The notes under the pieces are model-generated. The model was not told where the DNA came from and ran no database searches. It saw only the letters and a list, made by a program, of their open reading frames with translations. A stretch of 64,000 nucleotides of DNA from Quercus robur (Eukaryota; Streptophyta; Magnoliopsida; Fagales; Fagaceae), in the NCBI RefSeq assembly GCF_932294415.1, contig NC_065536.1, positions 56,297,854 to 56,361,853 of the forward strand, in the 5' to 3' direction. Both the position numbers and the translations under genes were made by a program. Shown here piece after piece: positions 48,521 through 60,754 of this stretch (its first letter is position 1; each line of letters starts with the position of its first letter).

Positions 48521-48658
48521 TCACAAGAGATATCTTATTTGGCACCACTCAGCTGTTCAATTTTTAAAGGACGGAATACTAGGACTTCAAAACTAACAAT
48601 TTTTTTTTTTTTTTTTACAACACCAAATGTCACTTAATGTTAGTAAATAACTATTGTT

Positions 48659-48804
48659 AGCACCGTAAGCCCTTGATGCGATTGTCACTTCACAAGTATA
48701 AATGCTTGTGGGGTGTGGGGGGTAAGGGTCAGAGTTCAAGTCTCTTAAAGAGAGTTTCACATGCATATACACTTAAATAAAGTTAGAGTAAAATTTTTAT
48801 CTTG

Positions 48805-48847
<43 letters not shown>

Positions 48848-48858
48848 ACTACAACAAC
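48659..48858 (+). mobile_element. SINE with A-rich tail and 10-bp target duplication
   Basis: The body begins AGCACCGTAAGCCCTTGATG. It contains a B-box-like GGGTCAGAGTTCAAGTCTC and ends ATTTTTATCTTGTATT before an A-run of about 35 bases. The flanks share AACTATTGTT (48649-48658 and 48859-48868), the duplicated target. This is a well-formed SINE insertion, transcribed when active by RNA polymerase III and mobilised by LINE proteins. It lies in an intron of the naphthoate synthase pseudogene and so postdates the gene copy. Confidence 0.8.
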
Positions 48859-49922
48859 AACTATTGTTCTAATGCTTTGCTCCTTATGTTGTCATTGGTT
48901 TACTTATAATTTTACTCATTTGGCAGGTTTTTAATTAAGTGAGTTATTTTTATATTTTAAATTTTTATAAATTTGCAAACCAAATTTTGTTAAACATATT
49001 GACCCTAAAAATACACGTGAGATGCGGTTTTTGGCAAGGTTCTACACAGCTTCCGAAGTATATAAAATGGGACTTATAAACATTGTTGTACTGGTGAGTT
49101 CATTTCCAGTATAAGAAAACCTGAAAATTGTTGAGGTACAGCATCCGTAAGATGCCCTTTCTCATGAACTATGAGTCCATGAACATGGATATCCTTATGG
49201 ATTTTGTTTTATAATACATCTGGGATGCGGAGCTTACACAAAGAAAATCATATAGTCATTTCATGATTAGATTAAATGGTGTCAAGGGATTCTAAGAAAC
49301 AGCCCAACTGCAATTCGGGTGCTCAAAGCAGCTCTTAATGCAGTTGATGATGGCCATGCTGGCTCCAAGTACCTTGAATATTTGTTCATCAAGTCAGTGT
49401 AATTGCCTGCTTACTTTTATAGCCACATTGGCTATAATTGCTTCCATTTTTCTCATTGTTGTTTTCCTTGTATACTTTTCAACTAATGTGTTCTCATTAT
49501 GCAGGAAATTGGTAGAAATGTTGCACTCCTATTTCCTCGACAACCTCAGGTATTATTGTATTGTGGCCATTTTTGTGGAGTTCTTTGGTTGTTACATGGT
49601 AGAAATTTAATATTATAACTTGTCCCAATTTATTTTCTGTTTCGACCATTATTGATTTTGCTTGTGTTATTCCTTGTTAAAGAGGCAAATTAAGACATAG
49701 CCATTAATTTATTATAATTATTTTTGAAACTAATATTTGTAGTTAAAAATTCCTTTTCATAATCTAATTCATACATTGAAACACATAAGTTAAGGAAAAA
49801 TCTATATATTACTAAAAGTTGAAGCATGGCATTTATTACTGCTAAGCTCCTATTGCATCACCTCATCGCCACGTCATTCACCGCATAATAATTATTTATT
49901 ATATATTCCTATTTTTTTTACA

Positions 49923-49966
<44 letters not shown>

Positions 49967-50221
49967 TATTGACTTTACATATTCATCTTTGTCGGTTTTA
50001 ACATCTATATATATTTCTTTTTTATTTCCAATTTTCCTATAATTTTTTTTACATTCACTTATTTTTTAAATATTTACACTTTCTTCAACCCTTCTTCTTC
50101 CCTTACCTTTTCATCTCCCTATTACCCTCTACTTTAATATTGTTATTCATCTTTCCCTTTCTCTTTCTTTATTTGTCTCTTCTTATCCCTTCCCTCTTAC
50201 TATAAATTTGTCACTCTTTTC

Positions 50222-51245
50222 TATTCTTTGCATAATTTTATCTCACAAAAAGGTTCTCTCTCTCTCTCTCTCTCTCTCCCAATGTTTTGGTGGATTTTTA
50301 TTTTTTATTGCATCTCTGCTTTAGGTTGATAAATTTTTGTGTTTTTAAGAACTCTAATTTAGGTTGATACAATTTAGTTTTGTGTTTTAAGTTATTATTA
50401 TTATTATTTTCTCTTTTCTATTCTTTGCATAGTTTTATCTCACAAAAAGGTTTTCTCTCTCTCTCTCTCTCTCTCTCTCAATGTTTTGGTGGATTTTTAT
50501 TTTTTATTGCATCTCTGCTTTAGATTGATAAATTTTTGTGTTTTTAAGAACTCTAATTTAGGTAGATACAATTTAATTTTGTGTTTTAAGTTATTATTAT
50601 TATTATTATTATTTTCTCTTTGATTGTTAAATTTTATCCGATTACATTATAAAAAATTAAAAATAGTATATAAAAATAAAATAGTATTCCATTACATAGC
50701 ATAATTTGGATAATTTAGTGTTTATTGTTATATCTTTTAATTTTTCTTATTTTTTTCTTCTCTTTTATTTTACTCGATATTGAAATTCAACCACATCCTC
50801 CTTATCATTAAATTATTTATATTTTCTCTCCTTTTGTTTTAAAAAATAAAAAATGTAATATTTTACTTAAATTCAAATAAAAGAAAATTGTGCTCATCAA
50901 ATTGTTCTCATTTTATTTAACATTTACACTTTCTCCAACTTTTCTCCTTCTCTTTACCTTTTCATCTCCCCAAACATTCTACCTTGATATCACTTTTCCT
51001 CTTTCCTTTTATCTTCCTTTATTTTGTTTCTTTTTATTATCATCTTCTTAGTATAAATTTGTCATTCACTCTTCCATTCTTTACATAATTTTCTCTCACA
51101 AAAAATTGGATATTTCCCACTCTTTCTCCCTCAATTTTTGGGTGGATTTTTATTTTTCTTGCATCTCTATTTTAGCTTGATATAGTTTTGTATTCTTTAG
51201 AACTCTATTTTGGTTGATGGGATTTAATTTTGTATTTTAATTTTT
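50222..51245. repeat. Three copies of a 180-200-base unit inside the Helitron-like element
   Basis: Copies lie at about 50222-50395, 50412-50592 and 51068-51245. Each runs from TTCTTTGCATAATTTT(A)TCTC through a CT tract to GGTGGATTTTTATTTT, GCATCTCTxxTTTAG and GAACTCTAxTTTxGGT. The first two are nearly identical and adjacent; the third is more diverged and lies about 480 bases on, with flanking sequence also partly repeated. This points to an old and then a recent duplication. Confidence 0.8.
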
Positions 51246-51710
51246 TTTTTATGACTTTGATTGTTAAATATTATCATATTGCATTATAAATAATTAAAAA
51301 CAGTATATAAGAATGTACTATTATTATATTACATATAATTATTTGGATATGTTAGTGTTTATTGTTATGTATTTTATTTTTATTTTTTTCTCATATCATT
51401 TTATTTAACATTTAAATTCAGTCACATCCCCCATATATATCATTAAATTATTTATATTTCCACTACTTTTTTATTTAAAAATTTTTTTAAATATAATATT
51501 TTGCCTAAATTAAATAAATAAAATTGTCCACATTAAGTGGAGCAATGCTAAGGAAACACTCATTCTCACACCCAATGCATCAAAGGAAGAATGAAATACA
51601 AAACAAATCAAGTTAGAAACACTAAATTAAAAAAAAAAAAAAAACTAATAATGCATATTTAATGTCATAATTATTATCATCAAATTTTGGAAAATGATAG
51701 ATTGCCAATT

Positions 51711-51712
<2 letters not shown>

Positions 51713-51747
<35 letters not shown>
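51713..51747. repeat. GA microsatellite
   Basis: A run of GA/AG dinucleotides of about 35 bases within the Helitron-like element. Confidence 0.85.
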
Positions 51748-51749
<2 letters not shown>

Positions 51750-52396
51750 TATAGAAAAAAACCAATACAAAGTAATAAAGAGTAGATAAAGAAAAAAAAC
51801 CAAACATCAATTAGTAATCGTTGATTGGAAAACAAAGAGGTTGTAAGGAGAAGTAAAAAATAAAATAGAGATTATCATGTGAAGAACATTAAAAACTTTA
51901 CAGTGTAGTAACATAAACCGTTAAATTCACTTAAAAAATTAAATCAACAATTAAATACAATCATAGTACTAAATTCAAATTTAAAACTAATCAAACTCTA
52001 ACTATGGAAACCATATTAATCTTAACTAAAAAAGAGATGTTCTCTGATAGCAATAGAAATTACATAAGAAATAAAGTTAGAAAATTTAAAAATCCATTTT
52101 TTGACATTTCATTTAACCTTATTTATAATATATATATTTATTTATTTATATAATTTTCATACACTATTACTTTCAAAAATCTAATGAACAATACTACCTC
52201 TCATTTATCGTCTTTGTTATGCAAATCATCAGTTAGTAAATATAATGGTAAGAAACGTTACAAATGAGATCACTAAAAAATATATATAAAATTAATTAGC
52301 CACTATCATTATGGAATAGTAGTTTATAATTTTACGCATCCAAAAAAGTGAAATATATAGAGTTTTCTTAAAGGTATGTGTAAAGATTCACTATAT

Positions 52397-52432
52397 GTGT
52401 GTGTGTGTGCGCGCGCGCGCGCGCGCGTGTGT
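52397..52432. repeat. GT-GC-GT compound microsatellite
   Basis: A TG run passes into about nine GC units and back to TG. Alternating purine-pyrimidine DNA with a CG core is the classic Z-DNA-forming type. It lies near the 3' end of the Helitron-like element. Confidence 0.85.
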
Positions 52433-52581
52433 ATAAAGGTAAAAAAATGTATATTTAAGGTTATTAACTTAAAAACTATTGAAAAACCAATGGTTAATAA
52501 CTAAAATTATAGTATTAATAAAATATTTAATGAGACCATTCTAAAAAAAATATCACGCGCAACGCACGAGTATGTGACTAG

Positions 52582-52925
52582 TTTAGTTAATGGTCATGCA
52601 TCGGGTATTATGGTTTTTCTCTTTTATTTCTTTATAGAATCAAATAAATTCGAATTAACTTTTGAACATTCGGTTTTAACCATCGAGAATAATCTCAAAT
52701 TTCAGTAAAATAGAAAAATTTATTATCATGGCTAGGTATATAGACCAAACAAGAGAACACAACAATTAGAGATTTTATCTTTGAATTTTGAATCTCTTTC
52801 CTTGGAAGAGTTATAAATCTTTTTCCATTAAAAGGTAGAGCTCAAGAATCTTGTTATATAGCCCATGGTTTTAATGGATATTCTATAAATAGATTTTGAT
52901 TTTTTTAATTAACGCAGACTCTTCT
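52582..52925. other. Short spacer, nothing recognised
   Basis: The 340 bases between the Helitron-like element and the copia element show no gene or repeat, except that the last 45 bases are one half of a short tandem duplication interrupted by the copia insertion. Confidence 0.5.
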
Positions 52926-52930
52926 CGTGC

Positions 52931-53293
52931 TGTAAAAACAGAAAATCACAGAGAACTCAGAGAGAGCTGTGAGAGAGAAAAGAAAATTTGCATTTACTAA
53001 TCAAGAAACTGTTACTGAATTAGTTACAAGATAATTAGCTTACAACTGCTTATATGCATGAAAAACAGAGACTAAAACTTGGCGCCTAAATCCAATAACT
53101 AACTCTCAAAACTATCCACCAATGATACAATGACACCTGGAAGAATAAGTAACCAACTCTCCACTAATTCAAACGGTGCGTTTAACCCTTTCCTTTCTTT
53201 TGCTTCTTTGCCGTTTTACACTTAAACTCTTTGTTACTGTTGTTGTTCTGCTTCTACACTGTTTGTCGTTGAACTACCATTTCAGCTTCAACA
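52931..53293 (-). repeat. 3' LTR of the copia element
   Basis: Begins TGTAAAAACAG and ends GCTTCAACA. It is the left copy, which is the 3' LTR because the element lies on the minus strand. It is about 11 bases longer than its partner through one small indel. Confidence 0.92.
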
Positions 53294-56200
53294 CTGCCCG
53301 TTAAGTCCAGTGTCTTAGACTCTGTGACTTTAACTGAACTAGCTTCCTTCAAGAATTTTGGTTGGAAAATATCTTTCAATCCCAACTTTCCTAACAACCT
53401 TGTAGACAATGCCATACCCAAAGCCTTAGTAAATATATTAGCAACTTAAGAATTGGTTGCTACATGAAAAGTCTTTATTTTCCCTTCCAAAATTTTGTCC
53501 CTAACCAAATGACAATCAACTTCTATGTGTTTGGTTCGTTCATGGAAAACTGGGTTTGCAGCTATGCACAATGCTACTTGATTATTACAAAACAGCATTG
53601 CAAGCTTGTGATGTTCAATCTTTAGATCTTTAAGTAGTTGCATTACCCAAGTAATTGCACAAGCTACACTAGTCATTGCCTTGTACTTAGCTTCTGTAGA
53701 GGACCTAGACATCACTCCTTGCTTCTTTGATCTCCAGGATATCAAAGAATCCCTCAAATACACTGCATATCTTGTGAGAGACCTACGAGTATTAGGGCAT
53801 CCAACCCAATTTGCATCACAAAAGGACTTAATATGCAACTCTATATTGCTAGGGAAGAAAATCCATTTTCCTAATGAACCTTTGATGAATTGAAGAACCC
53901 TGTGTGCTGCTAGCAAATGAGGTTCTCTAGGCTATGACACAAATTGACTCAATCTGTGCACAACATATGTTGTATCAGGCCTTGTCAAAGTTAAGTATAA
54001 CAATCTTCCTATAAGTCTTCTATACATCCCTAGTTCTGTAAGAAGTTTCCCTTCATGCTTAGACAACCTTAAGTTTTGTTCCATAGGAAATTTCACAGGT
54101 TTGCAGCCCATAAAACCTGTATCTTTCAATATCTCCAAGGCATATTTCCTTTGGTTTAAACTAATGCCTGCACCAGTCCTTGCAACCTCTAAGCCCACGA
54201 AATACCTTAATGAACAAAGGTCCTTTAAACCAAATTTATCATTAAGCAACTTCTCTAAAGCAGTAACACAAGTGGGATTATTTCCTGTAAGCAAGATATC
54301 ATCAACATAAACCAAGAGTACAGTGAAAGAAGCGCCTTGTGAATGTGTGAATAGGGAATAGCCTGATTTGGATTGTACAAAACCCATTTGCAAAATGGTA
54401 GCTAAAAACTTCTCAAACCATTGTCTTGGAGCTTGCTTAAGACCATGGAGACTTTTATTCAACTTGCAAACCAAACCCCCCCCCCCCCCCCTTTGTTATG
54501 GAAACTAGGTGGTAAGGACATATATACATCCTCAACCAAGTCACCATGCAAGAATGCATTATTAACATCCAATTTGATGCAAATACCACCCTTTCACAGC
54601 AGCTAAAGAAAAAACAATCTTAACAGAAACAAATTTAGCAACTAGGGAAAAAGTCTTAGAATAATCTAAACCATGCTTCTGAGTGAATCCCTTAGCAACT
54701 AAATGAGTCTTATACCTCTCAATTGATCCATCAGGAAAATACTTGATCTTGTAAACCCATTTGCAACCTATGGCAGTCTTACTAGGTGGCAAAGGAGCTA
54801 AAGTCCATGTGTTGTTCACCTTCAATGCCTCAATCTCTTTGTCCATAGCAGCCATCTATTTAGGATATTGAACAGCCTGATGAAAGGAGGCAGGCTCTAA
54901 AAGAGTAGCACTGACTATTAGAACAAAGGACTTAAAAGAAAGACCCAAGTGAGAATAACTCAAAAAAATCTGAAATGGTATATGGCAAACCAGATTGTGG
55001 TTTAGCACTAACAGATTTACAAGAATAATCTGATAGGTAAGATGGAGGAATGTGAGGTCTAGTGGATCTTCTTAATTGGGGCTGTATAGGTTGATCAATA
55101 TGAATTATAACAGAATCATAATTTGATATAGGGTTTGGTATGGAAGTATTAGCATTAGGATCATCTAATGGGGTAGGATCTAAGATAGAAACAACAGAAT
55201 TAGGAGCATTTAATGATACTAGTATAGAAGTGTCATTGGAATTAGAATGATCATGAGTAGTGGAAGAAATAAAGGAGAACCAAAGTCAGTGGTACAAGGA
55301 ACATCTGAAGTTGCATAAGGAAAAACAAAGTCATCTAAGTAAGAAGTGGAAGGATGAGAAGCAGATGCATAAGGAAAAATAGACTCATAGAAAACAATGT
55401 CCCTAGATATGAAAACAGAATTGGAATTAAGATCTAATACTTTGTAGCCTTTAATGCCATGTGGATAGCCCAAAAACACACACTTCCTGGCCCTAGGTGC
55501 AAATTTGTGCCTATGATTAGGTGAGGTGGAGATAAAACACAAACAATCAAAACTCCTAAGATGTGTATAAGATGGTGGAGTATGAAAAACCATTTCATAA
55601 GGGCTTTTATTACCTAGAGATTTAGAAGGAACCCTATTTATCAAGTGGACTACAGTGAGAATGTAGTCACCCCAAAAACACAAGGGAACCTTAGATTGAA
55701 ATCTCAATACTCTAGCAACATTAAGTATATGTTGATGCTTCCTCTCAACAATGGCATTTTGTTGAGGAGTATCAACACAAGATAATTGGTGCAAGATACC
55801 ACTGGAGTGAAAGAAGTCTTGAAGGTAAAATTCTGTACCATTATCACTTCTAATGGTCTTAATGTTGTAAATTGAGTTTTAACCATATTAGCAAAACTTG
55901 GAAGTAAAACTTGAGTATCTGATTTAGGTTTGAGAAAATAAACCCAAGTGCATCTTGAAAAATCATCCACAATAGTAAAAAAGTAATTGTAACCTCCAAC
56001 AATGTAGGTAGCAAAAAGACCCCAAAGATCACAATGAATCAATTCAAAAGGGGTAGAAGATACATGATTACTAATGGAAAAATGAAGTCTTTTCTGTTAA
56101 AAGAAATGACAAACATCACAGCATGGAGCTTTATTAGAAATATCAATGTTTACAACATTTTTCAACAATTGAAGTTTAGAAAATGAAAGATGGCCTAATC

Positions 56201-58190
56201 TAGTATGTTATAAATCTGTGCCTGAAAGAGGACTAGTAGCAACAGTAAGAGCAGAAGAGCTTTGCTAACTGGAAGACTCCAACAAATTCAAGCCATTGTT
56301 TTCTCTACCCTGACCAATCATGCTCCATTGAGCAAGGTCTTGAATAAAGCAGCAATGACCAAGAAAAATGAGACAACAAAACAGAATTTTGGTAAGTTTA
56401 CTGACTGAAATTAGGTTAAAACCAAAAGATGGAACACATAAAACATCAGTCAAAACAAGAGTAGAAGAAATATGCACATTGCCCACATGTGTGGCTAAGG
56501 CTTGTTCCCCATTTGGCAAATAGACACAAGTATTGACAATTGAAGTAATAGAGGTAAGTTGAGTCACTAAATGAATCATATGATTAGTGGCTCCAGTATC
56601 TATAATCCAAGAATTAGATTTATAAGCAGTCCTATCTACTACTTGAGCAGAAAAAACTGAATGAGAAAAATTAGGTGGAATCCAAAAAGGATTACCTGAG
56701 AAATTAGAAGAACAAGAAGCTGAATTGGAAGTAGAAGGCAAGGATGATTGAAGTGTGACAGGTGCAGATGTCTGTAGTGGGGTAGAAATGGTATTGGGAG
56801 TTATGACAGATGTAACTTGACTGGTCTGAGTGCCAATGCCTAAACCTACACCTATATACCCTTTTAAAAATGTGAGTAATTGCTCACATTGAGCCTGAGA
56901 GATAGGGCATTAAGTTTGAAAAGATTGAGGACTTTGCTGTAGAAAAGAACCACCAAAAGAACTATCAGATGCACCTTGTGTAACACCAAAAGGTGTACTT
57001 GCAACAGTATTCTGAAAACCAGATTGAACACCAAGAGGAGTATTCACCAAATTTTGAAACATGCTGTCAAATTGGACTCCAAAATTGGGCAATCCAATGG
57101 ATTGAATAGTGGAATTAGCATCAAACCCAAAATTGCCTGAAACTTGATTAGCCATTGGCTTGTTACCCCCTTTAGGCTTGTATCCAGGAGGGTAGCCATG
57201 GAACTTATAGCACTTATCTACTTTATGCCCAATAAAACCACAATAAGTACAAACATGTCTTTCATTCTTTCCTTTTTCACCACCTTTGTTATGACCTTGA
57301 TTTCCTTGAAAAGATCTATTGTTATTCACATAAATTGCCACAACATCCAATTGTTGAACCATATTAACAATATTTCCTATACTCCTTCTTTTCTCTTCTT
57401 GCAAAATCAAAGAACACACTTTGCTAAGAGAAGGAAAAGGCTCAATGAGCAAGATTTGCCCAATGAGGTTTCCATAGCTATCATTCAAGCCCATTAAGAA
57501 ATGAAATACATGTTCTTTATGTTGTGCATCTAACTGAGATGACTTAGAACCACAAACACAAACACAAGCACAAGTGCAAACTGTGAAAGGTTGATAATTG
57601 ACAAATTCATCCCACAAAGTCTTGAATTTGGTAAAATAGGAACTCATCGAAAGTGAATCTTGAACCAAGTGTGAAATCTCCTTTTGAAGCTCAAACAATC
57701 TTGGTGTGTTCTCCTGAGATAGCCTATCTTTAAGATCAATCCACAAGTCTTTTGCAGAATTGATGTACATCACACTTGCCTTGAGATGAGGACTAAGTGA
57801 ATTGGTCAGCCATGAAAGGATCGTAGTGTTGCATCTACTCCAAGAATTGAACAAAGATGAGGTTGGATTTGGCTTTGGAATTGAACCATTCACAAATCCA
57901 AACTTGTTTCTAGCACTCAAAGCCAAAAACACAGATCTTGCCCAACTCATGTAATTCTCCGGATTAGTGAGAGGTTGAGATGTGAGAATTAAACCAAGAT
58001 TCTCATTTGTTGGTAAAAAGAAAGGATTATTGGCAGATTCATCTGCCATAACTGCACTTGTAGGTGGTACAATTGAAGACGAAGGTACAGTCGATGAATC
58101 TGAAGCCATGAATGTTAAGAAAAAATCTAATTCAGAAAGAAAACTTTGTTTGGTAGGAAGGAAAGTGAAGGAAAATTTGCTTTGATACCA

Positions 58191-58542
58191 TGTAAAAACA
58201 GATTATCACAGAGAACTTGGAGAAAGCTTTGAGAGAGAAAAGAAAACTTGCATTTACTAATCAAGAAACTGTTATTGAATTAGTTACAAGATAATTAGCT
58301 TACAACTGCTTATATACATGAAAAACAAAGATTAAAACTTGGCGCCTAAATTCAATAACTAACTCTCAAAACTATCCACCAATGATACAATGACACCTAG
58401 CAGAATAAGTAACCAACTCTCCACTAATTCAAACGGTGCGTTTAGCTTTTTCGTCTTTGCCATTTTACACTTAAACTCTTTGTTACTGTTGTTGTTTTGC
58501 TTCTTCATTGTTTGTCGTTGAACTACCATTTCAGCTTCAACA
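58191..58542 (-). repeat. 5' LTR of the copia element
   Basis: Right copy with the same termini, adjacent to the tRNA primer-binding site at about 58178-58190. Similarity to the left LTR is roughly 94 percent by eye. Confidence 0.92.
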
Positions 58543-58547
58543 CGTGC

Positions 58548-59103
58548 AAATCAAACTCTTTTGATTTTTTTAGTTAACTTAGACTCTTCTTGTGGAAATC
58601 AAACTCTTACAAAACACGTAAGTTAAGACCAAACGAAAAAAATAAAAAATGATAAAATAATGGATTTTGCTCTTTAGGTTTTATTATAACTAATTGAGCT
58701 CTCGATATGTGGTGCATTTTAAAATCGCACTAACACAAATATCACTAACTTGTTATTAGTTTCCTCCAATATTTCAATAATTTTTTTTACTAAAATTTGT
58801 AATCTTTAGTGTTTTATTTTATAGACAAGATATAAAGACAATAATAGTGGTTAGTGATTTGATCATATTATATGTGTTTACATGATATAATGACTGATAC
58901 ATATAGGCATGTTTTATGCCTACTTAAGAATGCAAATATTGTTTTAATAAAATAAAAATTCAAATATCCTTCAATTAATTTTTTTACATCATTGATGGTG
59001 TGTTATTAAATTTATTTATTTTCCTTTGTTTTGATTGTTGCAAAAGCAACTAAATTTGAACAAGAATATCACATTTCAAATCACTACAATGTTAGTTCCA
59101 TAC

Positions 59104-59149
<46 letters not shown>

Positions 59150-59367
59150 ATGAGTTAAGAAATCTAAATGATTAAGATTAGTTTTTGTGAATTTACAAAG
59201 ATATAATTTTTTTTCGCTTTTGTGTTAATTGTTGTCAAAGGTAACTAAATATGAGGAAGAATGCCACATAATTGTATCAGTTGCTCTTCAACTATTGTGA
59301 CATAATATAGTTAAAAAGCAATTGACATAATTATGTATGAAACTCCCTCCTAGACATTTGAATCTCG
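58548..59367. other. AT-rich spacer with a TA microsatellite
   Basis: The first 60 bases are the second half of a short tandem duplication broken by the copia element. A TA run lies at about 59107-59141. Nothing else is recognised. Confidence 0.55.
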
Positions 59368-59472
59368 ACCTCTGTTAGTGGCGGAGCTAGGGATTTGTAT
59401 TTGGGGGGGCCAAGTTTAAAATGAGAACATAAAATTTTCTTCCGTATATGCTATATTTATATTATGTACAAT

Positions 59473-59662
59473 GAAAAGTGTTATATTCACAATATTTTCA
59501 TTACACTTTTACAATAAAGTTTAGGTGGCAACTTCTTACTTGTTTTAATTTGAAACCACCACTGAAATTACTTTTTTACTCATCAATAACAATAAATAAT
59601 AACCCACCTCCTAAAATTTATTGTGAAAATATTTTTAAAATGTTATGTACATAGGATTTTTC
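59473..59662. mobile_element. MULE-type MITE copy inside the hAT-like element
   Basis: The left end is GAAAAGTGTTATATTCACAA and the right end runs through GTGAAAATATTT and ATGTTATGTACATAGG. The flanks ATGTACAAT and ATATACAAT agree at 8 of 9 positions, giving a MULE-like nine-base target duplication. The unit is non-coding and about 190 bases long. Confidence 0.6.
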
Positions 59663-60074
59663 TATATACAATAATTTAAAATAGAATTATAAGAAAAATG
59701 CTATGATCATTGAAGGTATAAAAACAAATACGTGAATAACCAATTGTATATTTTTGTCAAATTTATAATAATAGATCATATTTGTGGAGGCAAGAAATTA
59801 AACCGAGCTTAATAACTTTGCTAAGAACACAATTAATTTAGATTATGGGCTTATAACAATCTGTAATGGGAAGTTTGAACAAGAATTCAGAATTTCTCTC
59901 ATCCTCACACAAGTATGTAAAAAAAAAGGAAAACTCTTATTCATATCCTCCTTTTTTGTTACAATTTTTACTCTTTATGTTTCACACTTAGTATTTTATG
60001 TGTCTCTCTCCTTGTTCTCTCTCTTCCTTTATATGAGTCATTTCCTTCTTTTTTATGTTTTGTTCTCATCCACC

Positions 60075-60250
60075 TGGATAACTTCTGGTCTTATCGGGCT
60101 CTTTTTTTTTTTGGTTTTTCATAATGAACGAAACTTTCCAGGGCTTCTTCTTACTATTCAAGCGTCCACCTGAATAATTTCTGATCTTATCGGACTCTCC
60201 TTTTTTGGTTATTCATCATGGATGGAGACTTCTAGGGTCTTTTTTACTAT
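60075..60250. repeat. Tandem pair of a roughly 92-base unit
   Basis: CCACCTGGATAACTTCTGGT near 60071 recurs as CCACCTGAATAATTTCTGAT near 60166. CTTATCGGxCTC, TTTTTCAT-type and ACTATTCAxGC blocks follow in both. Confidence 0.75.
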
Positions 60251-60370
60251 TCAGGCTTGTCCCTCTGCATTAAATACGGTGATGGTAGGCAGGTGACCTT
60301 CATTTAATGCAAGGGTTGTGGAAGTATTTGGAAATCTCAAACAGCTTCCTTGGTGAAGTTGATCTTCTTT

Positions 60371-60545
60371 GGTACTTACCTTAGTAGTTCAGACATTATC
60401 TTGAAACTAGGTTGGGACTTACCTTGGTAGTTTGGACACTACTTCTAAACTAGGCTAGGACTTACCTCGGTAGTTCAGACACTACCTCGGAACTAGGCTA
60501 GGACTTACCTTGATAGTTTGGACACTACCTTGGAAGTAGGCTAGG
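60371..60545. repeat. Four tandem units of about 43 bases
   Basis: The unit GACTTACCTTGGTAGTTTGG...ACACTACCT...AACTAGGCTAG repeats about four times with scattered changes. It lies in the hAT-like element. The units are directly adjacent with no unique spacers, so it is not a CRISPR array. Confidence 0.8.
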
Positions 60546-60754
60546 AAAGGGACTAGGCCTGATTAATAGTCCGAGGTTCTATATCTATTGTTAGAACAGG
60601 CCGTTCTATGTTGTTTTTGTTTCCTGCATTTAGGCCACTGCTTGAAATGGGCCCAGCATTTATAATAAGGCCCAATGTTTACCCCACTACATATGCTATA
60701 TAATATAGTATATTTATCATTTCAACAAAATATTATTGCCATTTTAATATTAAA

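Larger units (their letters stand above)
44221..49540 (+). pseudogene. Naphthoate synthase (DHNA-CoA synthase, MenB-like) pseudogene
   Basis: Exon-like blocks in correct order match the plant peroxisomal enzyme that closes the naphthoate ring in phylloquinone synthesis: 44221-44474 (MAHTAEKHLNTARRRMACVT; later ESGNEFHFTDIIYEKAIGEG), 44539-44661 ([20 protein letters not shown]), 47536-47637 (SGGDQVLRTKDGYADYENFG), 47858-47896 (VQIRRLPKPVIAM), 48129-48227, about 49001-49093 and about 49272-49369 ([20 protein letters not shown]), with a last trace at 49504. The copy is dead. Exon 1 carries an in-frame stop and a frameshift with a small loss. The third block ends in a TAG where the family has the Gln of DLQ. 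The oxyanion-loop AVGGGH is changed to AVRGGH, CSGGD is YSGGD, much of the sixth exon is missing and the C-terminus is absent. Introns are kept, so it arose by DNA duplication, not retroposition. Its introns host a Pack-MULE, a LINE and a SINE. Confidence 0.88.
49801..52581 (+). mobile_element. Non-autonomous Helitron-like element
   Basis: The unit starts TCTATATATTACTAAAAGTT directly after an A and ends CGCGCAACGCACGAG...GACTAG directly before a T. These are the Helitron rules: 5' TC, 3' CTRR preceded by a GC-rich hairpin-like stretch, insertion between A and T without target duplication. The 3' hairpin is imperfect. No Rep/helicase gene is present in its 2.8 kb. The interior contains three copies of a 180-200-base unit and several microsatellites. 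Confidence 0.7.
52931..58542 (-). mobile_element. Ty1/copia LTR retrotransposon, full length but broken
   Basis: A 5.6-kb element on the minus strand has two LTRs and the same five bases, CGTGC, on both outer sides (52926-52930 and 58543-58547). Just inside the right LTR the minus strand reads TGGTATCAAAGC, the primer-binding site type for initiator methionine tRNA. Parts in order of transcription are gag with a CCHC knuckle (right), protease (IIDTGATNHM), integrase, reverse transcriptase ([10 protein letters not shown]) and RNase H (left). Integrase before reverse transcriptase makes it copia. The LTRs differ at roughly 20 of about 345 aligned positions by eye, suggesting insertion some millions of years ago. 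The coding region is broken, by about half a dozen interruptions as far as I can see; it is a fossil. Confidence 0.93.

Noticed and set aside
60371-60545. Regularly spaced repeats considered as a CRISPR array
   Set aside because: Units are contiguous tandem repeats without unique spacers, in a plant genome and within a transposon.
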